13,229 nucleotides of DNA, from the NCBI GenBank assembly GCA_015222595.1, contig JADFVP010000145.1, forward strand, positions 1 through 13,229, given 5' to 3'. This DNA comes from Pseudomonadota bacterium. GTDB taxonomy: Bacteria > Desulfobacterota > GWC2-55-46 > JADFVP01. Position 1 is the first letter of the stretch. Every line of letters starts with the position of its first letter. A program made the translations under genes and the position numbers. Below, piece by piece: positions 6,188 to 13,229 of the stretch. The notes under the pieces are model-generated. The model was given only the letters and a program-made list of their open reading frames with translations. It was not told the DNA's origin and did no database searches.

Positions 6188-7123
6188 TTATACAAAGAGA
6201 GAGCTTACACTCTCACCAAAATGAATCCTTTTAATAGCCTCGCTGAGAAGCGGGGCAATTGAAAGAACCTTTATCTTATCCGATACTCCTGTATATCCCT
6301 CAGGAATAGTATTGGTAACAACAAGTTCGTCAATTGGAGAGGCGTCTATGCGATCGATCGCCGGACCTGACAGTACCGCATGGGTACAACAGGCGTATAC
6401 GGCACTGGCGCCTCTATTCTTCAGTGCGCTAGCTGCTTGCGTTAGCGTACCGGCAGTATCGACCATATCGTCGAGCAGAATAGCTACCTTGCCCTCTACC
6501 TCTCCTATTATGTTCATTACCTCTGAGACGTTTGCAACCTCGCGCCTCTTGTCTATTATTGCAAGACTAGCCCCAAGCCTCTTTGCAAAAGCTCTTGCGC
6601 GCTCAACTCCTCCGGCATCAGGAGAGACGACTACGGAGTCTGATGTATGCCTCTTCTTGATATAGTCGAGCAGCACGGGAGTAGCGTATAAGTTATCGAC
6701 AGGAATATCGAAGAAGCCCTGTATCTGCCCCGCGTGCAAGTCTACGCAGACCAGTCTCGTGGCTCCCGCTACCTCTATAAGGTCGGCAACCAGCTTGGCC
6801 GATATCGGCGTTCTCGGTGCGACCTTACGGTCCTGACGCGCGTACCCGTAGTACGGAATAACAGCGGTTATCGAAGCGGCCGATGCCCTCTTAAATGCAT
6901 CGAGCATTATAAGAAGTTCCATCAGGTTGTCGTTGGTCGGGGTGCAGGTCGACTGAATTACATAGACCTCTACGCCTCTTACGCTCTCTTCAATATCAAC
7001 ATAGCACTCTCCGTCGCTGAACCTCTTGACAACCGATTTGCCGAGTTCAAGATCCAGGTGCGTTGCTATCTCTTGCGAGAGTTTAATATTTGAATTGCCA
7101 GAGAAAACTTTCAGATTATTCAT
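6188..7123 (-). CDS. prs: Ribose-phosphate pyrophosphokinase (PRPP synthetase)
   Basis: It converts ribose 5-phosphate and ATP to PRPP and AMP in the cytosol, feeding nucleotide, histidine, tryptophan and NAD synthesis. The 311-residue length is normal for class I enzymes. Visible motifs are the ATP-binding region YYGYARQDRK (91-100), the metal-binding DLHAGQIQGFFD (128-139), VSPDAGGVERAR (166-177), the catalytic flexible loop DKRREVANVSEVMNIIG (191-207) and the PRPP-binding loop ILLDDMVDTAGTL (215-227). The ATG at 7123 has an AAGG site 8 nt upstream. The tRNA-Gln gene lies 142 nt upstream on the same strand, so they may share a transcript. A 12-bp palindrome abuts the ribosome binding site (7137-7148). 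Confidence 0.97.
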   Translation of the reverse strand: MNNLKVFSGNSNIKLSQEIATHLDLELGKSVVKRFSDGECYVDIEESVRGVEVYVIQSTCTPTNDNLMELLIMLDAFKRASAASITAVIPYYGYARQDRKVAPRTPISAKLVADLIEVAGATRLVCVDLHAGQIQGFFDIPVDNLYATPVLLDYIKKRHTSDSVVVSPDAGGVERARAFAKRLGASLAIIDKRREVANVSEVMNIIGEVEGKVAILLDDMVDTAGTLTQAASALKNRGASAVYACCTHAVLSGPAIDRIDASPIDELVVTNTIPEGYTGVSDKIKVLSIAPLLSEAIKRIHFGESVSSLFV

Positions 7124-7136
7124 TCTAAAAACCTTA

Positions 7137-7148
7137 AGTTGGCCAACT
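7137..7148. repeat. 12-bp perfect palindrome beside the prs ribosome binding site
   Basis: AGTTGGCCAACT is self-complementary and ends 1 nt before the AAGG ribosome binding site of prs (7135-7132). It could be an operator half-site pair or chance. No protein can be named. Confidence 0.3.
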
Positions 7149-7265
7149 CTTCAATATCAAAAAATAGGTACTGTTCCGTTACTCTACTCATGAAACTTCA
7201 GCCGCATTTACTCTACGAACGCGTTGCGACTCTATGGCGACCGCCCATGCAGGCCCAACTTATAT

Positions 7266-7340
7266 TGGCTGGGGCGGGAGGGTTCGAACCTCCGAATGCA
7301 GGGATCAAAACCCTGTGCCTTGCCACTTGGCGACGCCCCA
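7266..7340 (-). tRNA. tRNA-Gln (anticodon UUG)
   Basis: The complete cloverleaf is readable on the minus strand. The 7-bp acceptor stem is TGGGGCG/CGCCCCA, with discriminator G and an encoded CCA. The anticodon stem is CAGGG/CCCTG around loop TTTTGAT, giving anticodon TTG. The T arm is GGAGG-TTCGAAC-CCTCC. The first nucleotide is at 7340, and the CCA occupies 7268-7266. The gene lies between ispE and prs; in Deltaproteobacteria a tRNA-Gln at this position is familiar. It may be released from an ispE–prs transcript by RNase P and 3' processing. Confidence 0.96.
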
Positions 7341-7493
7341 AAAACTTGAGACATCTAAAACTTATAATGCCTTCGTAAGTTGGCACTTCTATGAGAGTAA
7401 AAAGTGCCGACAAGCGACCGTGCAGGCTAGGTTGTAGAAGATCGCAGTGCGTCTCAGACTAAACTGCCAACATTACAACCACTTGCACTCTAC
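7341..7493 (-). other. ispE–tRNA-Gln intergenic region with inverted repeat
   Basis: This 153-bp gap should hold the tRNA promoter. A TATAAG -10-like box lies about 20 bp upstream of the mature 5' end (near 7361-7366), but I find no good -35 at the right distance. An inverted repeat GGCACTT/AAGTGCC (7382-7388 and 7402-7408, loop 13) lies just upstream of it. It lacks a U-tract on the minus strand, so it is not a clear ispE terminator. Confidence 0.4.
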
Positions 7494-8381
7494 TCAGAGC
7501 CCCTCTACATGAAAGACCCTGCACTCGTCACCGAGGCTCTCTCTTAACGATGCAGCAGCAGTAGCGGCTCTTGCATGGTCGGAGAAGATCCCAAAAAGTG
7601 TCGGTCCGCTACCGGACATGAGCGCTCCTTCGGCCCCTGCTCTTACTAGAGCTTCTTTAATAACAGCTATCTGAGGGTGAACTGACGCCGTAACCGACTC
7701 AAGATCGTTGTACATAGAGCGAGTCAACCAAGGCAAATCATTAAATGTATCCTCAGAATAAAATAGAGTATTATCTTCAATCCCGTTTGTCAAGATAAAA
7801 TTGGAATAGGCCCATTCCGTAGAGACACCAAAACCGGGATTTATCAATACATATTGATAACTTGGAAGCTTAACTGCCCTGAGCTCCGTGCCACGACCAG
7901 TTGCTATTGCCGAAGTTTTGAGCATAAAGAACGGCACATCAGAACCGAGTTCAGCGCCAAGCGCCATCAGCTTTTCTACAGAAAAACCGGCACCTGAAAG
8001 CTCGTTTAGCGCGACGAGTACAGTAGCCGCATTGGAGCTTCCGCCGCCAAGCCCGGCCCCGTGGGGAATTCTCTTGCGGATACTTACCTTAACCCCGCTC
8101 TTAATTCCTGATTCATCAAGAAAAAGCCTGGCCGCCCTGTATGCAAGGTTCTCCGGCCCGTTCGGCACACCCGGTACATCGGCCTTTACATCGATACCAC
8201 CGTCGGTATTGACCTCTACCTCAACTTCATCATAAAGAGAGATCGGCTGCATTAGCGAGAGTATGTTGTGGTATCCGTCAGAACGCTTTGATGTGATGCG
8301 TAAAATAAGGTTTATCTTGGCTGGGGAGAGGTATGTAGAGCGTGTTGCCTCTGCTGCGGAGTTTTTGCTCTCTCTGGTCAT
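7494..8381 (-). CDS. ispE: 4-diphosphocytidyl-2-C-methyl-D-erythritol kinase
   Basis: This GHMP-family kinase phosphorylates CDP-methylerythritol in the non-mevalonate (MEP) isoprenoid pathway. The 295-residue protein has PAKINL (20-25) with the catalytic lysine, the GHMP ATP-binding loop PHGAGLGGGSSNAA (106-119), GSDVPFF (146-152) with the catalytic aspartate, and the C-terminal GHMP motif LMSGSGPTLFGIF (about 257-269). All point to an active enzyme. The ATG at 8381 is used because no alternative start lies nearer to PAKINL. The N-terminus is therefore about 10 residues longer than usual, and the ribosome binding site is weak. It follows the DUF1858-like gene by 104 nt. Confidence 0.96.
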   Translation of the reverse strand: MTRESKNSAAEATRSTYLSPAKINLILRITSKRSDGYHNILSLMQPISLYDEVEVEVNTDGGIDVKADVPGVPNGPENLAYRAARLFLDESGIKSGVKVSIRKRIPHGAGLGGGSSNAATVLVALNELSGAGFSVEKLMALGAELGSDVPFFMLKTSAIATGRGTELRAVKLPSYQYVLINPGFGVSTEWAYSNFILTNGIEDNTLFYSEDTFNDLPWLTRSMYNDLESVTASVHPQIAVIKEALVRAGAEGALMSGSGPTLFGIFSDHARAATAAASLRESLGDECRVFHVEGL

Positions 8382-8430
8382 TTCTCAGGTGTTTTAAAAG
8401 AGGAAGAGTGCTGGAGTACGGCTCACCTTT

Positions 8431-8487
8431 AGGGGCGATCTAGGCGCAATCAGAATATCGCCACAAAAGACTGAAGAAGAAGCCCCT
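8431..8487 (-). other. Possible stem-loop between the DUF1858-like gene and ispE
   Basis: AGGGGC (8431-8436) and GCCCCT (8482-8487) are complementary and enclose alternative inner pairings (GGCGAT with ATCGCC, or GGCG with CGCC). The right arm overlaps the stop codon of the DUF1858-like gene. There is no U-tract, so it is not an intrinsic terminator. It may be an RNA structure that tunes distal operon expression, or chance. Confidence 0.25.
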
Positions 8488-8734
8488 AGAAGTGGCCTAT
8501 CTTCTCTGGCGCTACGTAACAGATTTCGTTAAGTTCATCGAGAATTAGATGGACATGGTAGTCGTTCATGGCTGCAAGAAACTCAATGCTCTCGGCCCTG
8601 GAGCCGGGCATAAAGAGTGCGGCGCGCCCAAGGTGCTTCTTGATAATAACCTCTGCCTGCGGACAGGTATGGATTATATCCCCAACTATCATCTTATCAG
8701 TTATCGGGCCCGTCGGGCCGTGATGCTCTGCCAT
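8486..8734 (-). CDS. DUF1858-like small protein lacking the family cysteines
   Basis: The 82-residue protein matches the DUF1858 pattern: ITDKMIVGDII (11-21), then PQAEVIIKKHLG, a PG turn followed by SRAESIEFLAAM (43-56), and LDELN (65-69) near the end. DUF1858 is a small hydrid-cluster-associated helical domain of uncertain function, usually carrying CxxC before the PG. Here those positions are Ala39 and Met42, so metal or redox chemistry at that site seems lost. Two other cysteines (24 and 72) are elsewhere. I choose the ATG at 8734 because GGGAG lies 6 nt upstream; a TTG 11 codons earlier has no comparable site. It follows nuoN by 58 nt without a terminator and so probably ends the complex I transcript. 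Function is unknown. Confidence 0.8.
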   Translation of the reverse strand: MAEHHGPTGPITDKMIVGDIIHTCPQAEVIIKKHLGRAALFMPGSRAESIEFLAAMNDYHVHLILDELNEICYVAPEKIGHF

Positions 8735-8792
8735 TTCTTTCTCCCACTCTTTCTTCTTACAGCTCAACAGAAGCAGACCGATAGACCTTCTC

Positions 8793-10214
8793 TTAGAAGA
8801 GCGTCTCGGCTATTGCCATTACCCAGTCGGTAAGCGGACCCGGGTACATACCGAGTATTACCGTTGCTGCATTGATACCGTATAGTATAACGCGCGTATA
8901 GTTATCCACGCGTATCTTCTCTGTGTTAACCGCCGGGCGCAGGTACATGCTGCGTATGACAATCAAGAAGTAGTACATCGCGACCACTGCCATAAGTACG
9001 CCTATAATGGCAAGAGCCCATAGGCCCTGCTGAACGGCTGCGGCAATAATATAGAACTTGGCTATAAAACCTCCAAGCGGCGGTACGCCAGCAAGAGAGA
9101 GAAAGCCGATAAAAATGGTAATGGCCAGCAGCGGTGACCGCCTTGCAAGCCCGGCGAGCGACTCTATTGTATAGCTACCTTCGGAGTTGTAAAAGACTAC
9201 CAACGCTATAAAGGAGCCGGTGATCGCAAAGAGGTATGTAGACAGGTAGTACATGAGCGCACCCACACCGAGGGGCGACGCAGCTGCAACTGCCATAAAG
9301 AGATAGCCCGCAGAACCGATTCCGGCATAGGCGATCATCCTCTTTATATTCTTCTGCGGCATGGCGCCGAGGTTACCGAATATCAAGGTTGCACCCGATA
9401 TTACCGACACCAGCACAAGCCATTCACTACGGACAGAACCGAGCGCGGTTATTAAGATTCTGATGATGACAATGAAGCCGGCGGCCTTGGAGCCTGCGGC
9501 CAGCAGAGCGGTTATCGGGGTCGGCGCGCCCTCGTAGACGTCTGGCGCCCAGACATGGAACGGAACGCCTGACACCTTAAATGTAAGGCCTATAACCGTA
9601 AGCGCAAGCCCGATGGCCAGAAAGCCGTTGCCCTCGTTATTTGCAACCAACGCAGCTACATCGGCAAAGCCGGTTGCCCCGGTGGTGCCGTAGATAAAAC
9701 TGATGCCGTAGAGAAGGAACCCGGAAGAGAGTGCGCCAGTGACTATGTACTTAAGCCCGGCCTCTACGCTCTGGCTCTTTTCGCGGGTAAATGCCGCCAG
9801 TATATAAAGAGTTATCGCAACCAGCTCTAAAGAGACATAGAAGCCTATAAAGTCGGATGAAGACGAAAGGAACATAAAGCCGACAGTACAGAAGAGCATA
9901 AGGCTGTAGAACTCGCCGCGCCAGTTCTCAATATGGCGCTCATACAGAATAGTCAGGTAGAAGACAAGGGCCGTTACTATCAAGAAAAGCAGCTTGAAGT
10001 AGACCGAGATCGCGTCCTGAACAAAGAGCCCGGAGAGCGAGGTACCGTACTCCGTAGAGAAGAGCACAACTGCAGCAATGACGGACAGGATCATACCGAA
10101 GACGCCCGCCCACTTTCTCGGCCCCTTGGGAACAAAGAACTCCAGAATCAGCAGTACGAATGCACCACCGAGCATAATAAATTCCGGAATCAATCTTCCT
10201 ACATTCATTTCCAT
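8793..10214 (-). CDS. nuoN: NADH-quinone oxidoreductase subunit N
   Basis: This antiporter-like membrane subunit of complex I helps couple electron transfer to proton translocation across the inner membrane. The 473-residue, strongly hydrophobic protein has the expected 14-helix pattern. Key residues are present: Glu130 in YVSLELVAI (TM5), Lys213 in TFKVSGVPFHVW (TM7), Lys243 in AAGSKAAGF (TM8), and a lysine in GFIAKFYII (TM12). I use the ATG at 10214, with GGGG 8 nt upstream; a TTG one codon earlier is possible. It lies 98 nt after nuoM, a looser spacing than nuoL–nuoM, with no terminator or promoter recognised in the gap. It precedes the DUF1858-like gene by 58 nt. Confidence 0.97.
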   Translation of the reverse strand: MEMNVGRLIPEFIMLGGAFVLLILEFFVPKGPRKWAGVFGMILSVIAAVVLFSTEYGTSLSGLFVQDAISVYFKLLFLIVTALVFYLTILYERHIENWRGEFYSLMLFCTVGFMFLSSSSDFIGFYVSLELVAITLYILAAFTREKSQSVEAGLKYIVTGALSSGFLLYGISFIYGTTGATGFADVAALVANNEGNGFLAIGLALTVIGLTFKVSGVPFHVWAPDVYEGAPTPITALLAAGSKAAGFIVIIRILITALGSVRSEWLVLVSVISGATLIFGNLGAMPQKNIKRMIAYAGIGSAGYLFMAVAAASPLGVGALMYYLSTYLFAITGSFIALVVFYNSEGSYTIESLAGLARRSPLLAITIFIGFLSLAGVPPLGGFIAKFYIIAAAVQQGLWALAIIGVLMAVVAMYYFLIVIRSMYLRPAVNTEKIRVDNYTRVILYGINAATVILGMYPGPLTDWVMAIAETLF

Positions 10215-10312
10215 CAAAAAAGCCCCTTATCGATCAATAACTGCAAATATCTTTAAATGAAAAACCTACAAAAGAACAAGACAGCTGAAAACAGTATAGT
10301 CACAACCAACAA

Positions 10313-11809
10313 CTAACCGAGCGGCACTCCGTTTATCTTGTCCATAAGCGGTACAACGCCGGAGTTGATTAGGTCGAGCACTATTGCCGGATAGAAACCG
10401 ACCAAAAGCAGCACTGCAATAAGTACCACGTACGGCATGCGCTCTATAAATGTCGTTGCATCCCTTAAGTTGTCCCATCTGTCTAACGGCTCGCAGAAGA
10501 AGACCGTACGTACGGCGCGCAACATATAAGTAGCGGTAACTATGATACCGAAGACCGCTATAATCGTATGGATCGGGTAGACCTTAAAGGCCCCGATAAA
10601 GACCATCAACTCTGCAACGAAGTTTGCCAGGCCCGGCAATCCGCTCGAAGCGAAGGCCATTATTGCAAAGCAGACCGCAAGGAACGGCACCTTCTTGGCA
10701 AGCCCCGAAAGGTCGTAGATCATCCGCGTATGGGTCTGGTCGTAGAGGAACCCGATGAGCGAGAAGGCGAGGGCAGTCATTATGCCGTGGGCGAACATCA
10801 GAAGAACCGCACCGTTAACTCCAACAGTGCCGAGAGTCGCAAGACCGAGCAGCACGTACCCCATGTGACTAGACGAGGAGTAACCGACCATGAACTTGAG
10901 GTCCTTCCTGCTAAGAGCGACCATACCGCCGTAGAAGATATTAATGAGACAGAGCCCTGCGACATAAGGCATCCAGTAGACCGCGCCTTCGGGCAGGAGC
11001 CCCATGGCGAGCCTTATTATTCCATAAGCTCCGAGCTTCATGAGAACCCCGGCGTGGAGCATACTTACGGCAGACGGCGCTGCGGCATGCCCAATCGGCG
11101 ACCAAGAGTGGAACGGCGCCAGAGGCACAAGAACACCAAAGCCGAAGATAAGCGGAATGAACGCCTTTATCTGGAAGCTGCGATCGAAGACCACGGCTGA
11201 CATCTCAAGCATATCGAAGGTATAGACTCCGGTCTGTGCGCCTGCGGTAAAGTAGATAGCCAGAATGCCTAGCAGCGCAAAGACCGCACCGAACGAGAGG
11301 TACAGCGTAAGCTTCATCGTAGCGTATTCTCTGTTGGCGCTTCCCCAAATACCGATCAGCGGATACATCGGGATAACCGCAAGCTCGTAGAAGAAGTAAA
11401 AGAGCAGCATGTCGAGCGCCGAGAAGACGCCGAAGACTCCGGCAACAAGAAGGAGCATAAGTATATAGTGCTCCTTGACCCGCGTCTTTATCCCCACCCA
11501 AGAGACGAAGACACCGGTGAAGATAACAAAAGCGGTCAGAACTATCATAACGACAGAGATACCGTCCACGCCGAGGTGGTACGAAATACCCATCGACTTG
11601 ACCCACTCTGTCTTTTCGATAAACTGGAAGCCGCCGGCAGCAGTATCGTACTTGAACATAAGTATGATCGAGAGGATCAAAGTACTGAACGTAGTCACGG
11701 CAGCAACGCACCGAATCAGGTACACACTCTCCTCTTTAACAAAAAGGAGAAAGAGCGTCGCTACGAGCGGCAGGCCTATGATGACCGATAATATTGGGAA
11801 ACCTTCCAA
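10313..11809 (-). CDS. nuoM: NADH-quinone oxidoreductase subunit M, atypical TM7
   Basis: This 498-residue polytopic subunit of complex I belongs to the same antiporter-like family as NuoL and NuoN. Glu142 in YELAVIPMY (TM5), Lys258 in HAGVLMKLGAYG (TM8) and Glu400 in FVAELMVF (TM12) match the conserved charged residues. The TM7 segment reads FGFGVLVPLAPFHSW. Aligned on the PxxPxHxW motif, Leu227 occupies the position of the lysine (E. coli Lys234) regarded as essential in this family. The following loop, SPIGHAAAPSAVSMLHAG, also differs from the usual LPDAHxxAPTxxS. The start is TTG at 11809 with GAGG 6 nt upstream and no nearer ATG. It follows nuoL by 16 nt and is almost certainly co-transcribed. 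Confidence 0.96.
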   Translation of the reverse strand: MEGFPILSVIIGLPLVATLFLLFVKEESVYLIRCVAAVTTFSTLILSIILMFKYDTAAGGFQFIEKTEWVKSMGISYHLGVDGISVVMIVLTAFVIFTGVFVSWVGIKTRVKEHYILMLLLVAGVFGVFSALDMLLFYFFYELAVIPMYPLIGIWGSANREYATMKLTLYLSFGAVFALLGILAIYFTAGAQTGVYTFDMLEMSAVVFDRSFQIKAFIPLIFGFGVLVPLAPFHSWSPIGHAAAPSAVSMLHAGVLMKLGAYGIIRLAMGLLPEGAVYWMPYVAGLCLINIFYGGMVALSRKDLKFMVGYSSSSHMGYVLLGLATLGTVGVNGAVLLMFAHGIMTALAFSLIGFLYDQTHTRMIYDLSGLAKKVPFLAVCFAIMAFASSGLPGLANFVAELMVFIGAFKVYPIHTIIAVFGIIVTATYMLRAVRTVFFCEPLDRWDNLRDATTFIERMPYVVLIAVLLLVGFYPAIVLDLINSGVVPLMDKINGVPLG

Positions 11810-11825
11810 ACCCTACCTCTTTAAT

Positions 11826-13229
11826 CTATCCAAAATAATTTAAGAAGATCACAACAAGCACCACAACACCGCTTACCATATAGAGCGTATAGTGCTGGAG
11901 CTGACCGGTTATGGTACCCCTTACGGCACGACTTACTACGCGGACAATGTAGGCGAAGCCGTTTATAAGGAAGTTGATAAATATATTAACTTCTATAAAG
12001 TTCAGTATCTTTCCGATGCCGTTATAAATAACCGCAACGAGAACGCCGTCATAAAAGTGGTCGAAGTAGAACTTGTTCTCCAACACTTTGTAGCACCACG
12101 GGAACTGCGCCTTTACCCTGCCGGCAGGTGCTGCGTCGCCCGAGTAGAGCTTCCAGCCGAGAAGTATACCTGCAAAGACCACTAGAGTAGAGATACCTGC
12201 GACCAGGAAGTTAAAGTGGTGCGGGCCGTGGTGGCCGTGCGACGGAATGAACGAACCGAAGTTCGGCTCAAGTCCCGGAAAGCCAGCAAAACCGGCCACT
12301 ACCGCAAAGATAGAGAGCACAATAAGTGGTATCGTCATGGACGGCGGACTCTCGTGCGGAGTGCCGTGGTGGCGCTTCTTGCCGAAGAAGGCGACGAGCA
12401 ATATCTTGGTTATGAATACTCCGGTTATAAAGGCCGTAAGCGTGCCTGCTCCCCAGAGCAGCCAGTGGCCTGAATCGAATGCGGTGCTCAGGATTTCGTC
12501 CTTACTCCAGAAACCGGAGAACGGAAAGACACCCATCATTGCAAGCGAGCCGAGTAAAAAGGTCACACCTGTAGCCTTCATCTTAGGGAAGAGCTTGCCC
12601 ATCTCCCAGATGGAGTTCGTGTGGCATGCATGTATTACGCTACCTGCGCCGAGGAAGAGCAGGGCCTTGAAGAAGGCGTGAGTCATAAGGTAGAACATAC
12701 CCGGTCCGGTGCCGCCGAGCCCGACGCTCATTACCATGTAACCGAGGGAACTGAGCGTTGAGTACGCGATGATCTTCTTAATGTCGTCCTGCGCTAGGGC
12801 CATCAGTGCGGCCATAAGCGCTGTCAGTCCACCAATGTAAGCAACTACTATTCCGGCCTCAGGTGGCGCCATGTAGAAGAGGAACGATATGCGGGCCAGA
12901 AGGTAGACACCTGCTGCGACCATTGTTGCGGCATGTATAAGGGCTGAGACCGGTGTCGGGCCCTCCATTGCGTCTGGCAGCCAGACGTGAAGCGGGAACT
13001 GCGCTGATTTTCCGATCGCTCCGCAAAAGAGCAGCAGTGCCGCGAGGCCCATTGTCCATGGCTCAACGTGGCCAGCCATTACCTGGTGCTCAATTTCGCC
13101 GAAGTTAAAAGAGCCGGTCGCGTAGTAGATAACGAATATTCCGAGTATAAGGCCGAAGTCGCCAATTCTGTTTACCAAGAAGGCCTTCTTGGCCGCATCA
13201 GCTGCGCTCGGCTTCTGGTAGTAGTACCC
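11826..13229 (-). CDS. nuoL: NADH-quinone oxidoreductase subunit L, N-terminus outside window
   Basis: The frame is open to the right edge, giving 467 residues of the C-terminal part; roughly 160-180 N-terminal residues are missing compared with usual NuoL. It is the distal antiporter-like proton-pumping subunit of complex I. Present are SAADAAKKAF…NRIGD at the edge, the TM7 lysine in GKSAQFPLHVWLPDA, the TM8 histidine in SALIHAATMVAAG, and SKDEIL with the TM12 aspartate. A histidine-rich loop (KKRHHGTPHE, SHGHHGPHHF) precedes the long lateral helix and the final transmembrane segment near the C-terminus. An internal TTG at 13178 is just a leucine codon, not the start. nuoM begins 16 nt after the stop. 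Confidence 0.96.
   Translation of the reverse strand, partial: GYYYQKPSAADAAKKAFLVNRIGDFGLILGIFVIYYATGSFNFGEIEHQVMAGHVEPWTMGLAALLLFCGAIGKSAQFPLHVWLPDAMEGPTPVSALIHAATMVAAGVYLLARISFLFYMAPPEAGIVVAYIGGLTALMAALMALAQDDIKKIIAYSTLSSLGYMVMSVGLGGTGPGMFYLMTHAFFKALLFLGAGSVIHACHTNSIWEMGKLFPKMKATGVTFLLGSLAMMGVFPFSGFWSKDEILSTAFDSGHWLLWGAGTLTAFITGVFITKILLVAFFGKKRHHGTPHESPPSMTIPLIVLSIFAVVAGFAGFPGLEPNFGSFIPSHGHHGPHHFNFLVAGISTLVVFAGILLGWKLYSGDAAPAGRVKAQFPWCYKVLENKFYFDHFYDGVLVAVIYNGIGKILNFIEVNIFINFLINGFAYIVRVVSRAVRGTITGQLQHYTLYMVSGVVVLVVIFLNYFG

Noticed and set aside
7139..7437. Short open frames on both strands across the tRNA-Gln
   Set aside because: They translate the tRNA itself (for example GGFEPPNAGIKTLC), a common spurious annotation.
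8735..8767. TTG start 11 codons upstream for the DUF1858-like gene
   Set aside because: The downstream ATG has GGGAG at ideal spacing, and the extension is not part of the family pattern.
11205..11711. Long open frame (168 codons) on the minus strand, out of frame with nuoM
   Set aside because: It lies entirely within nuoM, is rich in Arg, Cys and Tyr as expected for a shifted frame, and shows no domain.
1..13229. CRISPR array, insertion sequence or phage structural genes
   Set aside because: No regularly spaced repeats, transposase, integrase or terminal inverted repeats were seen on either strand.

Overview
The window looks like a bacterial chromosome segment, probably from a Gram-negative, deltaproteobacterium-like (Desulfobacterota-type) lineage. 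The main clue is the gene order ispE – tRNA-Gln(UUG) – prs – rplY(ctc) – pth – ychF, which I know from genomes such as Geobacter. Taxonomy is inferred from synteny and protein flavour only. No search was run. Every confidently called gene is on the minus strand, so transcription runs from right to left.

Right part (about 8.5-13.2 kb): the distal end of a complex I operon. It holds a nuoL cut by the window edge, nuoM, nuoN and a small DUF1858-like gene. NuoL and NuoN carry the usual membrane-buried pumping residues. NuoM has leucine at the position of the conserved TM7 lysine, an unusual substitution. The DUF1858-like protein keeps the fold signature but has lost both cysteines usual in that family.

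Middle part (4.8-8.4 kb): housekeeping genes. ispE serves isoprenoid precursor synthesis, prs makes PRPP, rplY encodes ribosomal protein L25/TL5, and pth recycles peptidyl-tRNA. A tRNA-Gln lies between ispE and prs.

Left-middle part (1.4-4.7 kb): hppA, a membrane pyrophosphatase, sits between pth and ychF. Its residues indicate a K+-dependent enzyme, possibly Na+-pumping. A strong intrinsic terminator follows hppA but lies only 3 nt upstream of the ychF Shine-Dalgarno sequence. That leaves no room for a promoter after it, so ychF may depend on read-through or attenuation.

Left end (1-1.44 kb): an accessory-looking, AT-richer, gene-poor region. It has a two-gene unit (a sigma-region-4-like HTH protein and a translationally coupled 60-residue protein) followed by a perfect 18-bp hairpin. 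It also has the 5' end of an unrecognised gene with a CxxC motif leaving the window, and a 480-bp stretch with a 13-nt direct repeat and an imperfect inverted repeat. This is where undescribed biology is most likely. I see no CRISPR array, insertion sequence or complete new system.
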